Program-made: the position numbers and the translations under genes
The notes under the pieces: model-generated
What the model saw: the letters and a program-made list of their open reading frames with translations, nothing else
What the model was told of the DNA's origin: nothing
The model's database searches: none
Shown here: in pieces, positions 34,293 to 43,280 of the stretch
How the letters are laid out: each line of letters opens with the position of its first letter
Position numbering within the stretch: the first letter of the stretch is position 1
Assembly (NCBI RefSeq): GCF_900114535.1
Contig: NZ_FOTK01000040.1
Span: 1 to 55,485, forward strand
From: Methylobacterium pseudosasicola
GTDB lineage: Bacteria; Pseudomonadota; Alphaproteobacteria; Rhizobiales; Beijerinckiaceae
Length of the DNA: 55,485 nucleotides
Direction: 5' to 3'

Positions 34293-35365
34293 CAGCGCGC
34301 CGCCGCCAGCCGGCGCTGGGGCTGCTCGGCGAGGGCAGTCTCGGAGGCGGCGCCCCGCTCCAGGGTCGCCACCGCGAGGGGCGCGCCGCGGCCGCGCAGG
34401 GCGTGCGCCCCCAGCGAGCGCGCCCGCACGCCCGGGGGCAGGCGCGGCAGACGGCTCAGCAGGTCCTGCGAGATCAGGATGCCGACGCCCAGCGGGCGAC
34501 ATAGGGCCTCGATCCGCGAGGTGACGTTCACGGCGTCGCCGAAATACGCGATCTTGTGGCGGTCGACGCCCACTTCCGCCGTGACCACCGAGCCGCCATG
34601 GAGCGCGGCGCGCAGCTTCGGCACCGTGCCGAACCGGGCGGTCCAGGCGGCCTCCTCGGCCTCGATACGGTCGATTACGTCGAACACGCAGGTGACGCAG
34701 CGGGCATCCTTCAGGCCCCGGCTCATCGGCCAAGTGACCATGGCGAGGTCGCCGATATAATCGTCCACCGAGCCGCCGTTGCGCCGCACCGGCTCGGCCA
34801 GGGTCGCGAACACCGCGCTGAGATATTCCTGGGCGCGCAGGTCGCCATGGGTCTCCGCGAAGGCGGTGGAGCCGACCACGTCCAGGAACAGGAAGATCCG
34901 CTCCTCGGCCACCGGCTTGTGGTAGCGGCCGATCATGAAGTTCACGAAGATCTCGCCGCCGACGAGGTCGCGCATGCGGATCACGAAGACGAGCAGGCCG
35001 GCCACCGCCAGCGCGTAGGCGAGGACGCGCGCGTTCGTGCGGGTCGCCACGGCGAGTTCGTCGCCCGTGAGGCCGAAGGTCCAGACGATCAGGCCGCCCA
35101 GCGCGTTGCCGGACACGATCATCAGCACGTAAGCGAGCTCCGCCGCGATGACGTAGAGCCAGGCCGGCAAGCGCCGGATCCGCGCCTGCAGCCCTGCCAG
35201 GATCAGGCCGCGGTCGAAGGCGAGGACCGTCGCGCCCGTGCACAGGCCGTAGGTGAAGCCGGCGAGCGGCGTGGCGCCGTCCGCGAAGATGATGTTGTAG
35301 AGCAGCCCCGCGCCGGCGGCCGTGAGCAGGATCAGTCCCCAGAACACCCGGTGGGCCGGCAGCAT
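34292..35365 (-). CDS. Membrane-bound class III adenylate/guanylate cyclase
   Basis: A 357-residue protein making cAMP or cGMP. There are about four membrane helices in residues 1-132 (RVFWGLILLTAAGAGLLYNI, YVIAAELAYVLMIVSGNALG, NARVLAYALAVAGLLVFVIR), then a catalytic domain. Metal Asps D162 (FLDVVGSTAFAE) and D206 (DDYIGDLAM), and N280 and R284 of GDAVNVTSRIEAL, match the class III consensus. The ATG at 35365 has GGGAG seven bases upstream; a GTG at 35380 is an alternative. Nucleotide specificity cannot be assigned with confidence. Confidence 0.88.
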   Translation of the reverse strand: MLPAHRVFWGLILLTAAGAGLLYNIIFADGATPLAGFTYGLCTGATVLAFDRGLILAGLQARIRRLPAWLYVIAAELAYVLMIVSGNALGGLIVWTFGLTGDELAVATRTNARVLAYALAVAGLLVFVIRMRDLVGGEIFVNFMIGRYHKPVAEERIFLFLDVVGSTAFAETHGDLRAQEYLSAVFATLAEPVRRNGGSVDDYIGDLAMVTWPMSRGLKDARCVTCVFDVIDRIEAEEAAWTARFGTVPKLRAALHGGSVVTAEVGVDRHKIAYFGDAVNVTSRIEALCRPLGVGILISQDLLSRLPRLPPGVRARSLGAHALRGRGAPLAVATLERGAASETALAEQPQRRLAAAR

Positions 35366-35607
35366 CAGCGCGTCTCCCACAGGGCCAGCGCGGGCCGCCG
35401 CAGCGCGGGCTTGGCAGGCCCCCTGGCGGCCTCGATGAGCGCGGCGTGAGACACTGGACTAAAGTTTCGCACCGGAGCGGCGGTGACCCATTGCTCATCC
35501 CCCCAAGATGGCGCGAGTAAGGCGCGGGCGGGTTCGGGCCCGTCGGAGGCCGGCTCGGCGCCGGCATACGGACCAAGAGCCATCGCGGCGAGGAAGGAAG
35601 CGCTGCC

Positions 35608-36447
35608 ATGTACGCCAGGAGCTTCGGGGCGACGCGCGTCGCGGTGCCGGTGATCGGCCAGGGCACGTGGCACATCGACGGCTCGGACCGGGCCGACGCC
35701 GTGCGCGCCCTGCGGGCCGGCATCGATGCCGGCATGACCCATATCGACACCGCCGAGATGTACGGCGACGCCGAGGCGATCGTGGCCGAGGCCATCGCGG
35801 ATTGCCGCGAGGAGGTCTTCCTCGTCTCGAAGGTGGTCCCGGGCAACGCCACCCGCCGGGGCGTCGCGCGCGCCTGCGAGGCTTCCCTGCGCCGGCTCAG
35901 GACCGACCGGCTCGACAGCTACCTGCTGCACTGGCCTGGCCAGCATCCCCTGGCCGAGACGATCGCGGGGTTCGAGGACCTGCGTCGGGACGGCAAGATC
36001 CTGTCCTGGGGCCTGAGCAATTTCGACGTCGACGATCTCGACCGGGTGCTGGCCATCGCCGGGCCGGACCGGATCGCCTGCAATCAGGTGTTGTACCACC
36101 TCAACGAGCGGGCGATCGAGCACGCGGTGTTGCCCTGGTGCGAGACGCACGGGGTCGCGATGGTCGGCTACTCGCCCTTCGGCAGCGGCGAGTTTCCCGA
36201 CCCGGCCAGCGCCGGCGGCCGCGTCCTCGACGGCATCGCCCGCGCCCACGGCACCACCCCCTACGCGGTTGCCCTGGCCTTCCTGACCCGCCTGCCCGGG
36301 ACCTTCACGATCCCCAAGACCGGCCGCCCGGCCCGGGCGGTGGAGAATGCCGGCGCCGCCGACCTGCATCTCGGCCCGGCCGAGCTTGCCATGATCGACG
36401 CGCATTTCCCGCGGGGCCCGCGACCGCGGATGCTGCCAATGCTGTGA
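35608..36447 (+). CDS. Aldo/keto reductase
   Basis: A 279-residue NADPH-dependent TIM-barrel reductase. The catalytic tetrad is intact: D47 and Y52 (HIDTAEMYGDAE), K75 (VSKVVPGN), H108 (YLLHWPGQHP). C-terminal cofactor motif: FTIPKTGRPARAVENAGAAD. The substrate is unknown; related enzymes reduce ketoaldehydes or 2,5-diketogluconate. It is divergent from the cyclase unit and convergent with the LysR gene. Confidence 0.9.
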   Translation: MYARSFGATRVAVPVIGQGTWHIDGSDRADAVRALRAGIDAGMTHIDTAEMYGDAEAIVAEAIADCREEVFLVSKVVPGNATRRGVARACEASLRRLRTDRLDSYLLHWPGQHPLAETIAGFEDLRRDGKILSWGLSNFDVDDLDRVLAIAGPDRIACNQVLYHLNERAIEHAVLPWCETHGVAMVGYSPFGSGEFPDPASAGGRVLDGIARAHGTTPYAVALAFLTRLPGTFTIPKTGRPARAVENAGAADLHLGPAELAMIDAHFPRGPRPRMLPML

Positions 36448-36486
36448 GATCGGGACGGCGATCATCGCGACCGATCTGAACCTGCT

Positions 36487-37398
36487 TCATCGCCGATCAA
36501 TTGGCAGGTCGGCGATCAGGGCGTCGCGCTCCGTGTGCAGCAACGCGATCAGGCGGCCGGCCATCTGGTCCGGCGGTCGTCCAGCCGGCCGGATCAACAC
36601 CGTCTCGATGGGCAGGCGCGGCTGGAACGGCCGCAGCACGATCGGCAGACCCTTAAGCGCGCGTGCCGGCACTGGATCGACGATCGCAAGACCCAGACCT
36701 TCCGCCACCAGACCGCAGCGGGCTGCCGTATACTGGGCCACGAACGAGACGCGTGGCGCGACTCCCGCTTGTGCCAGGAGTCCATCGAGCGCCTCCTGCA
36801 GAGCGCCCGGAGTTCCTGCCACCAGAGACTCACCTGCGAGGTCCTGAATCGTCACCACCGCCTTGCGGGTCAAAGCATGGTGTCGCGGTAACGCGCAGAT
36901 GGCATCGACCGAGAGGAAGGTTTCGCAGGCGACACCCGCATAGCCGGAACGCCGTCGGACGAGACCGATCTCGCACTGGCCCGACGCGGCCCAGGACCAG
37001 ATCGTATCTGGACCGGGCATGTGGACGGCGACGCGCGCCTCCGGATGTGCGGCGTTCAAACGTCGGATGGCACGGGGGAGCAGCCGCGTCGCCAGTGACG
37101 GTTGGCACGCGATGCGAAGTCTGCCGGTTCCGACCTCTCGGATCTGCCGCGCCGTGTCGCGCAGGTGTTCGAGCCCTGCATAGGTCCGCTCGACCTCGCG
37201 GGCGAAAGCTTCGCCCTCCAGGGTGGGCGACGCGCTGCCGTGGCCGCGGACGAACAGCTCGAAACCGAGATCCGTTTCCAGCTGCGCGATCGCCCGGCTG
37301 ATATGGGGCTGCCCGATCCCGAGCACCGCAGCGGCCTTCGTCATTCCGCCATGACGCAGGACGGCACGGAAAAGATCGAGATGGGCAGGGTTCATCAT
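36487..37398 (-). CDS. LysR family transcriptional regulator
   Basis: A 303-residue regulator. The winged helix-turn-helix covers about residues 1-60 (HLDLFRAVLRHGGMTKAAAV, LGIGQPHISRAIAQLETDLG), followed by a linker helix and a periplasmic-binding-like effector domain (GRLRIACQPSLATRLLPRAI). It is divergent from the YdcZ-type membrane gene at 37521 across 122 bases, and so probably controls that gene. The inducer is unknown. Confidence 0.9.
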   Translation of the reverse strand: MMNPAHLDLFRAVLRHGGMTKAAAVLGIGQPHISRAIAQLETDLGFELFVRGHGSASPTLEGEAFAREVERTYAGLEHLRDTARQIREVGTGRLRIACQPSLATRLLPRAIRRLNAAHPEARVAVHMPGPDTIWSWAASGQCEIGLVRRRSGYAGVACETFLSVDAICALPRHHALTRKAVVTIQDLAGESLVAGTPGALQEALDGLLAQAGVAPRVSFVAQYTAARCGLVAEGLGLAIVDPVPARALKGLPIVLRPFQPRLPIETVLIRPAGRPPDQMAGRLIALLHTERDALIADLPIDRR

Positions 37399-37432
37399 GC
37401 CTCGTGTGCATGGACGCGACCGTATCAGGCAT

Positions 37433-37462
37433 TTGACGGCATGGGCTTCGGATGATTGTCAA
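37433..37462. promoter_or_regulatory. Spaced inverted repeat between LysR and YdcZ genes
   Basis: TTGAC (37433-37437) and GTCAA (37458-37462) are inverse complements 20 bases apart in the divergent region. They might mark a LysR site, though the arms are short and no clear T-N11-A core was picked out. Confidence 0.25.
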
Positions 37463-37520
37463 GACACCACCCATGACCCGCGGCGCTCACGCCAGCGCCG
37501 CCCGATAGCACCCGCTCCTC

Positions 37521-37967
37521 ATGCTGAACCTGCTCCTCCCTTCGGCCCTGGCACTCATGGCCGGTATCAGCATCGTCATTCAGCAGGCGCTGAACGCCAA
37601 TCTGCGCACGGCGCTCAATTCAGCCGCGCTGTCGGGCGTCGCGAGCTTCACCGTCGGGGTCGCCTGCATGGTCGTCTTCGCCCTCGCAGTCCGCGACCCG
37701 ATCCCGTCCGCCGGCATGGTGGCGCGGATCCCGTGGTGGGCGTGGAGCGGCGGGCTGTTCGGGGCGATCTTCATCGGCCTCGGGATCGTCCTCGTCCCGC
37801 AGCTCGGGGCCGGAACCTTCCTGGCGCTTCTGGTCACCGGCCAGATGCTCGCCTCGGTAGTCTTCGATCACTACGGCTGGCTCGGCCTCACCCAGCGGCC
37901 GATCGACCTGCCGCGCGCGCTCGGAGTCGCGCTGCTGGTCGGCGGCGTCATCCTGATCCGCCGCTGA
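37521..37967 (+). CDS. DMT-family YdcZ-type membrane protein
   Basis: A 148-residue protein with about five helices (NLLLPSALALMAGISIVIQQ, AALSGVASFTVGVACMVVFA, GGLFGAIFIGLGIVLVPQLG, TFLALLVTGQMLASVVFDHY, ALGVALLVGGVILIRR). The length and GQMLASVVFDHYGWLG match the half-size YdcZ (DUF606) transporters, which often function as dimers. Transport role unknown. Divergent LysR partner. Confidence 0.85.
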   Translation: MLNLLLPSALALMAGISIVIQQALNANLRTALNSAALSGVASFTVGVACMVVFALAVRDPIPSAGMVARIPWWAWSGGLFGAIFIGLGIVLVPQLGAGTFLALLVTGQMLASVVFDHYGWLGLTQRPIDLPRALGVALLVGGVILIRR

Positions 37968-37977
37968 CCGAGACCAG

Positions 37978-40158
37978 CTAGTCCCCGATCCCGAACAGCT
38001 TCTCGACGAAGTTGCGGTCATCCTTGGCCGGCGCCCGGCGCGCTGGGGCCTGCTGGCGGGGCGTCTGGGCGGCCGGATCCCCAAAAATCTGGCCCAGGAT
38101 GTCCGTCGGGGCGCTCGGCGCAGCGCTCGCCACCGAGGCGGTGGTCTCGGGCGGCGGCTTGCGCCAGCGGTTGAGGCCAGGCAGCGGCACCGGGCTCTGA
38201 CCCTTCAGCGCCTGGGTCATGTAGGTCTTCCAGATATCCGCCGGCAGGTTGCCGCCGGTGACCTTCTTAGTGAGTTCGCCATCGTCGTTGCCGAGCCAGA
38301 TCCCGGTGACGAGGGTGGCCGAATAGCCGATGAACCAGGCGTCGCGGAAATCCTGGGTGGTGCCGGTCTTGCCCGCGAGCTCCCAGCCCGGGATGTCGGC
38401 CTTCTTGGCGGTGCCCGAGACGAAGGTCTCGTGCATCATGGCGTTCATCATGCCGTCGGCATTGGCATCGATGACCCGACCGAGGCCGTTGTCGGAGCGC
38501 TTGTACAGGACCTTGCCGGCGGCGCTCTTCACGGAGGTGACCACGTAGGGGATCACCCCGGTGCCACCATTGGCGAAAGCCCCGTAGGCGCCGACCATCT
38601 CCAGCAGCGTCACCTCTGAGGTGCCGAGCGCGATCGAGCCGTTGGCCTGGAGCGGCGAGGTGATGCCGAGGCGTTGCGCCGTCTGAACCACCGTCTTCGG
38701 GCCGACTTCCTGGCCGAGTCGCACCGCCACCGTGTTGAGCGAATGCGCCAGCGCCGTGCGCAGGGTGACCGGGCCGTCGTAGCGGTGGGAGTAGTTCTCC
38801 GGCGCCCAATTGCCGATCCGGATCGGCGCGTCGTCCTTCACGGTTTCCGGGGTGGCCCCGTGCTCCACGGCGGCAAGGTAGACGAACGGCTTGAACGAGG
38901 AGCCGGGTTGGCGCTTGGCCGTGGTCGCCCGGTTGAACTGGCTCTGGGCGTAGTCACGCCCGCCGATCAGCGCGCGGATCGCCCCGTCGGGCCGCATCGA
39001 GACCAGGGCGCCCTGGCCGACATTGAAGCGCGTGCCCCTGGCGTTCAGCTCGTCGGTGAGCGCCTTCTCGGCCAAGCCCTGGAGGCCGGTATCGACAGTG
39101 GTCTGGACCGTGATGTCGGTGTCGAACTTGCCGACGTAATCGTCGAGCACGTCCATCACGAGGTCGGCGACGTAGTTGGCCGAGCCACCGCCGCGGGCGT
39201 TGGCGGGCCGGGCCGGCTGGGCCAGCGCCACCTTGGCGTCCTGCGCCGGCACGAAGCCGAGCTCCTGCATCGCGGCCAGCACCTGGGCAGCGCGCGCCTG
39301 GGCGGCGGGCAGGTTGCGATTCGGGGCGAGCCGCGAGGGCGCTTGCACGAGGCCGCCGAGCATCGCGGCCTGGGCCAGCGACACCTCCTTAGCGGGCTTG
39401 CCGAAGTAGCGCTGCGCCGCAGCCTCGACGCCGTAGGCGCCGGCGCCGAAATAGACCCGGTTTAGGTACAGTTCGAGGATCTCGTCCTTGCTGTACTTGT
39501 GCTCCAGCCAGAGGGCGAGGATCGCCTCCTGGATTTTTCGCGAGGCCGAGCGCTCAGGGGTCAGGAACAGATTCTTGGCGAGCTGCTGGGTCAGTGTCGA
39601 GCCGCCCTGCGCGACGCCGCGCCGGGTCAGGTTCTGGCCGATCGCCCGGAGGATACCCACCGGGTCGACGCCGAAATGCTGGTAGAAGCGCCGATCCTCG
39701 ATCGCCACGAAGGCCCGCGGCAGATAGGGCGGCAGCTCCTTGATCGAGACCACGCGGCCGCCGGTCTCACCCCGGTTGGCCAGCAGCGAGCCGTCGCTCG
39801 CCAGGATGGCGATGTTCGGCGGGCGCTTGGGCACCGCCAGCTGATCGATCGGCGGCAATTGCGAGGCGTGGTAGGCGATGAGCCCGGCGATGCCGATCAC
39901 CGCCCACAGGCCGAGCACCACGGTGCCGTAGACGATCCGACCGAGCCACGAACGCCGACGCCGGCCGGATTTCTTCGGGGACCGACGGGCCGCCGTCTTG
40001 GCCGTGGCCCGCGTCGTCTCGTCCGCTCGCTTGCCCACGCGTTCTCCTGTCCCGGCCCGGTCGTCCCGGGACAGGCGCAGGTCGAGCTCGCCGCGATCCC
40101 GGACGCGCCCTTCCGGCACGTCGAAATTCGGCTCTATCCTGCCCCGACCCTTGGCCAT
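37978..40158 (-). CDS. Penicillin-binding protein 1A-type bifunctional peptidoglycan synthase
   Basis: A 726-residue inner-membrane enzyme. A basic N-terminus and a membrane anchor (IVYGTVVLGLWAVIGIAGLI) precede a GT51 transglycosylase domain (EDRRFYQHFGVDPVG with catalytic Glu; GGSTLTQQLAKNLFL). The transpeptidase domain has all three motifs: SxxK in RQPGSSFKPFVYLAA, SxN in AHSLNTVAVRLG, and KTG in ELAGKTGTTQDFRDAWFIGY. The start MAKGRGRIEPNFDVPEG at 40158 was preferred to the ATG nine codons upstream. The tail after the catalytic domain is Pro/Ala-rich. Confidence 0.94.
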   Translation of the reverse strand: MAKGRGRIEPNFDVPEGRVRDRGELDLRLSRDDRAGTGERVGKRADETTRATAKTAARRSPKKSGRRRRSWLGRIVYGTVVLGLWAVIGIAGLIAYHASQLPPIDQLAVPKRPPNIAILASDGSLLANRGETGGRVVSIKELPPYLPRAFVAIEDRRFYQHFGVDPVGILRAIGQNLTRRGVAQGGSTLTQQLAKNLFLTPERSASRKIQEAILALWLEHKYSKDEILELYLNRVYFGAGAYGVEAAAQRYFGKPAKEVSLAQAAMLGGLVQAPSRLAPNRNLPAAQARAAQVLAAMQELGFVPAQDAKVALAQPARPANARGGGSANYVADLVMDVLDDYVGKFDTDITVQTTVDTGLQGLAEKALTDELNARGTRFNVGQGALVSMRPDGAIRALIGGRDYAQSQFNRATTAKRQPGSSFKPFVYLAAVEHGATPETVKDDAPIRIGNWAPENYSHRYDGPVTLRTALAHSLNTVAVRLGQEVGPKTVVQTAQRLGITSPLQANGSIALGTSEVTLLEMVGAYGAFANGGTGVIPYVVTSVKSAAGKVLYKRSDNGLGRVIDANADGMMNAMMHETFVSGTAKKADIPGWELAGKTGTTQDFRDAWFIGYSATLVTGIWLGNDDGELTKKVTGGNLPADIWKTYMTQALKGQSPVPLPGLNRWRKPPPETTASVASAAPSAPTDILGQIFGDPAAQTPRQQAPARRAPAKDDRNFVEKLFGIGD

Positions 40159-40301
40159 GCATCCCGTCTTCGAACGATCCGACACCGGCGCGCGTGTGCG
40201 TTGCGGCGCAACCGGGTTTCCGCACGCTAAATGCGGCGGTTTAAGGGGTCGTTAGCGATCCCATCCGCACCCGAACCGGGATGGCAGGACAGGATCGGCC
40301 T

Positions 40302-40676
40302 TCAGCCAGCCGCTGTCGAATCCTGGCCCAGCACCCGCCGCGCCTCGGCGAGCAGCACCGGATGCCGGACCGATTGCGGGCCGGAATCCGGGGTCTCGCG
40401 GCCGAGCCGGGCGATGCGCGCCTTGAACAGGCGCCGGCGCAGGCCGAACCGGCCGATGCTGGCGGTGAGCGCCAGCAGGACCGTCCGCACCGCCTCGGTG
40501 CGCTCGCGCTCCTCCACGATCGCGGCCTTCAGCGTTGCCTCGCGTTGCAGGGCGGCGTCGAGCTCAAGGCGCACGGCGGCGCGGGTCGCCTCGTCTTGCC
40601 GCGCGGATTCCAGCTGGAGCCGGCATTCTTGCAGCGCGCTGAGGATCATGAGCTCCTGCGCCGACGCATCCCGCAT
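40302..40676 (-). CDS. Uncharacterised coiled-coil protein
   Basis: A 124-residue, largely alpha-helical protein. Residues 5-70 are strongly amphipathic (ILSALQECRLQLESARQDEA, AALQREATLKAAIVEERERT) and suggest a coiled coil; a basic segment follows (RFGLRRRLFKARIARLGRE). No family recognised. It is 143 bases upstream of the penicillin-binding protein gene on the same strand, and may share its transcript. Confidence 0.55.
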   Translation of the reverse strand: MRDASAQELMILSALQECRLQLESARQDEATRAAVRLELDAALQREATLKAAIVEERERTEAVRTVLLALTASIGRFGLRRRLFKARIARLGRETPDSGPQSVRHPVLLAEARRVLGQDSTAAG

Positions 40677-40867
40677 GGTGTCCTCCCGGCACGCCGCCCG
40701 GTGGACAACCCGGCGCGCGCCCGATCCCTGTCACAAAAAGCTTCGGCCCCGGCCTGCGACCGCGTGCGGACCGTCATGGGTTCGCCATACCGGTGCCGGG
40801 CTCTAGCCGGAAGCCACCGGGCCGCGATATCGAGGCCGCGCTCATCGGTGAAAAAGGGATCGACGAC

Positions 40868-41353
40868 GTGCGTTGCAGGATTGCCGTGGCCCTGGGGGGC
40901 CTCATGCTCGGTTCGGTGCTGGCGGGACCGGCCTCGGCGCGGATCGAGCAGCTCGACACGGTGAATCTGGTCGCCTGCGCCCAGGATGGCGGGGTCTGCC
41001 GGATGCCCTACCCGACCAACGTCTATTACGGCGTGCCGGGCAAGACCAACGGCCGGCCGTTCCCACAGGGCGGGATGGTCCCGTGCAACAGCCAGACCTT
41101 CGGCGATCCCGCCCCGGGCCAGCCGAAGAGCTGCTGGTACGCGCCGCGCCTGAGCGAGACCCGCGGCGGCGGCGGCGTCGCCCCCCGCGACCGCGATGAC
41201 GATTACGACGACCGCCGCCGCGACGCGTACCGGCGGCGCGACGACGACCGCTACGATCGCGACTACGACCGCCCACGGCCGCGCCGCTCCTATGACGACG
41301 ATTACGACGCCCCTCGGCGGCGCAGCTACCGGGACGACCGGGACGAGTATTGA
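40868..41353 (+). CDS. Exported protein with Asp/Arg polyampholyte tail
   Basis: A 161-residue protein starting at GTG 40868 with AAGGGA upstream. A signal peptide (VRCRIAVALGGLMLGSVLAG, cleavage after ASA near residue 25) is followed by a short domain with four cysteines (VACAQDGGVCRMPYP, MVPCNSQTFGD, KSCWYAPRLSE) that may form disulfides. The last third is almost only Asp, Arg and Tyr (DRDDDYDDRRRDAYRRRDDD). Such tails are seen in several rhizobial and Methylobacterium exported proteins of unknown function. A longer frame from 40793 would hide the signal peptide. Confidence 0.65.
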   Translation: MRCRIAVALGGLMLGSVLAGPASARIEQLDTVNLVACAQDGGVCRMPYPTNVYYGVPGKTNGRPFPQGGMVPCNSQTFGDPAPGQPKSCWYAPRLSETRGGGGVAPRDRDDDYDDRRRDAYRRRDDDRYDRDYDRPRPRRSYDDDYDAPRRRSYRDDRDEY

Positions 41354-41460
41354 TCGTTTTGCGACCCAAAACAGTCGCTCCGCCATATCCGGGCTGTTAA
41401 CCGTCCTCCGGCATCGTCCGGTCTGCGAGCCATGGCTTCGCGGGCCGGGTGGAGATTGCG

Positions 41461-41706
41461 ATGACGGAGGATCGCCGCGGGGCATTCCGCAAGAATGCCT
41501 TCACGTTCGGCACGCTGCTGCTCGCCTGCGGTGAAGTCGGCTGCCTGGTCTGGGACGCGACCGAGACGGGCGCCCAGATCGAGGTCGAGAACGATCAGGC
41601 GGTGCCGGACCGCTTCCCGATCCGCCTCACGGATGGGGCCGATCCGCGCAAAGCCGCGGTGGCGTGGCGCAAGAGCCGCCGGATCGGCGTCGCCTTCGAG
41701 GGCTGA
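41461..41706 (+). CDS. Small PilZ-like protein
   Basis: An 81-residue protein: TEDRRGAFRKNAFTFGTLLL supplies an RxxxxR-like N-terminal element and VWDATETGAQIEVE a degenerate D/NxSxxG motif. The second half has the PilZ ending VAWRKSRRIGVAFEG. The motif is weaker than in the 9722 protein, so c-di-GMP binding is less certain. It ends 11 bases before the convergent acyltransferase gene. Confidence 0.7.
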   Translation: MTEDRRGAFRKNAFTFGTLLLACGEVGCLVWDATETGAQIEVENDQAVPDRFPIRLTDGADPRKAAVAWRKSRRIGVAFEG

Positions 41707-41716
41707 CGCCGGTCGC

Positions 41717-42778
41717 TCACGTCGTCGCCAGGGTGGAGCGCGGGCGCGGCCCGGCCGCCAGCCTGAACAGCGTCGGGCGCAGGAACAGCAGCTTGAGCGG
41801 TGTGTCCCGCACCATCCGGTCCAGAACCAGTGGCAGCAGCAGGGCGGCAACCATCACGATCAGGCCGGCGAGGCCGATATCCGTGACGAGGCCGGTGCGG
41901 ACCAGGATTTCACGGGTCGCCGCCATCGGCAGCGCGAAAGCGAGATAGATCACGATCGAGCGCCGGCCGCAGCTCCGCAGGGTCTCGGCCACGACGCCGC
42001 CCGACCGTTCGATCAAAGCCGCCGCGACCACGATCGCCAGAGCACCGGCCGCCCCGAGGGCGAGGCTGACCAGCGGAAGGCTGGCAAGTGTCGGATAGAC
42101 CGGATTGCCGGTGGGTGTCAGGGCGAGCCACCCCTCGATGAGCGCCCAGGCGGCGAGGCCGCCGAGCGCGAGCCCGACATGCCGGCGCGCCGCGTCGGCC
42201 AGGGCGAAGATCCGGCCCGCGAACAGGTAGCCCGCCACGAAGTAGACGTAGCGGCCGCAAAACTCCTCGATCAGGGTCGCGTCGCTGCGGATGTCGGCGA
42301 TCTGCAGCAGGGCGGCGCCACCGAGCAGCAGCGCCCCCGGACACCGCCGCAGGGCCTTGGTCACTACCGAGAAGACCGCCAGCAGGTAGACGAACCACAG
42401 GCTGGAATACGGCTCGACCAACGCGTGGGCGAGATGGGCGGCGAAAGCCCCGGGCCCGGCATCGCCGACGATGCTGCCGTAGCGAGCGGCCGACTGGATC
42501 ACGAGCCAGAGCAGGTAGAAGTACGCGAAATGCACCACCCGGCGGTCGGCGAACAGGCGCCAGTCCCGGTCGATCACCCGGCCCAGGAACAGGCCGGACA
42601 GGAGGAAGAAATCCGGTATCCGGAACGGCTTGGCGAAGGCCACGACCGGGTGGAGGAACCCCTCCCCGCCCATCGCGGCGCCGGTGCCGATGACGGAATG
42701 CATCATCACCACCAGGAGGATGCAGATCCCCTTGGCCACATCGACCCAGGCCAGCCGGCCGTCCCCTGCCCCGCTCAT
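41717..42778 (-). CDS. Acyltransferase family 3 membrane protein
   Basis: A 353-residue integral membrane protein with about ten helices. N-terminal motif RLAWVDVAKGICILLVVMMH has the D-x-x-K-G and catalytic His expected of the acyltransferase-3/OafA-like group, followed by FRIPDFFLLSGLFLGRV. Such proteins add acetyl or succinyl groups to surface sugars or lipids. The substrate is unknown and no polysaccharide cluster is adjacent. Confidence 0.85.
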   Translation of the reverse strand: MSGAGDGRLAWVDVAKGICILLVVMMHSVIGTGAAMGGEGFLHPVVAFAKPFRIPDFFLLSGLFLGRVIDRDWRLFADRRVVHFAYFYLLWLVIQSAARYGSIVGDAGPGAFAAHLAHALVEPYSSLWFVYLLAVFSVVTKALRRCPGALLLGGAALLQIADIRSDATLIEEFCGRYVYFVAGYLFAGRIFALADAARRHVGLALGGLAAWALIEGWLALTPTGNPVYPTLASLPLVSLALGAAGALAIVVAAALIERSGGVVAETLRSCGRRSIVIYLAFALPMAATREILVRTGLVTDIGLAGLIVMVAALLLPLVLDRMVRDTPLKLLFLRPTLFRLAAGPRPRSTLATT

Positions 42779-42883
42779 CGTGCAACTCCGCGACCGAGGC
42801 GAGTGTGCAGCGGCAAGGTTAGCGGGGCTGCCTGCCCGGCCGCGGAACCTGCGGAATTGCTGAGCGCCTGGTAAACGGACGGC

Positions 42884-43258
42884 TCAATCCCGGCGCTTGC
42901 CCGCCCGGCGATCCCGGGTCATGCGGGTGGCGGCGTAAAAGTCGTCGGGCTTGCCGCGGATCCAGACCAGGAAACGCGCGATCTCCGGATCGGCCCGCAA
43001 CGCCTCGACATCGGCGAGCCGCCTGGCGATTTCGGCCTCGCTGTAACGGGCATGGATCGCCGAATGGCAGATCTGGTGCAGGCGCACCGTGCCCTGGTGG
43101 GTCCCGCCCTTCAGCTTCGGGGTGAGGTGGTGGAGGCTGGAGCGGGCGCGCGGCGGGATCGGCCGGCCGCAGAGCGGGCAGACCGGATCCGCCCGGGGGA
43201 CGGCGCCCGGCATATCCGGATCGTCGGCGTTCCAGCGCCGGGAGCGGCGTCCCACCAA
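42884..43258 (-). CDS. HNH endonuclease-domain protein
   Basis: A 124-residue stand-alone HNH protein. Zinc knuckle pairs C27xxC30 (VCPLCGRPIPP) and C64-H69 (LHQICHSAIHARY) flank the core HHLTPKLKGGTHQG, with H43-H44 as catalytic His. A C-terminal helical extension has a basic end (RDRRAGKRRD). A role in restriction, repair or phage resistance is possible but there is no partner gene; such single HNH proteins are common in this lineage. Confidence 0.82.
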   Translation of the reverse strand: MVGRRSRRWNADDPDMPGAVPRADPVCPLCGRPIPPRARSSLHHLTPKLKGGTHQGTVRLHQICHSAIHARYSEAEIARRLADVEALRADPEIARFLVWIRGKPDDFYAATRMTRDRRAGKRRD

Positions 43259-43280
43259 GCGATCCCTCCTTCCATCCCGA

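Noticed and set aside
42884..43258. HNH protein as part of a restriction or defence system
   Set aside because: No methylase, helicase or other defence gene is adjacent; neighbours are a hydrolase and an acyltransferase.
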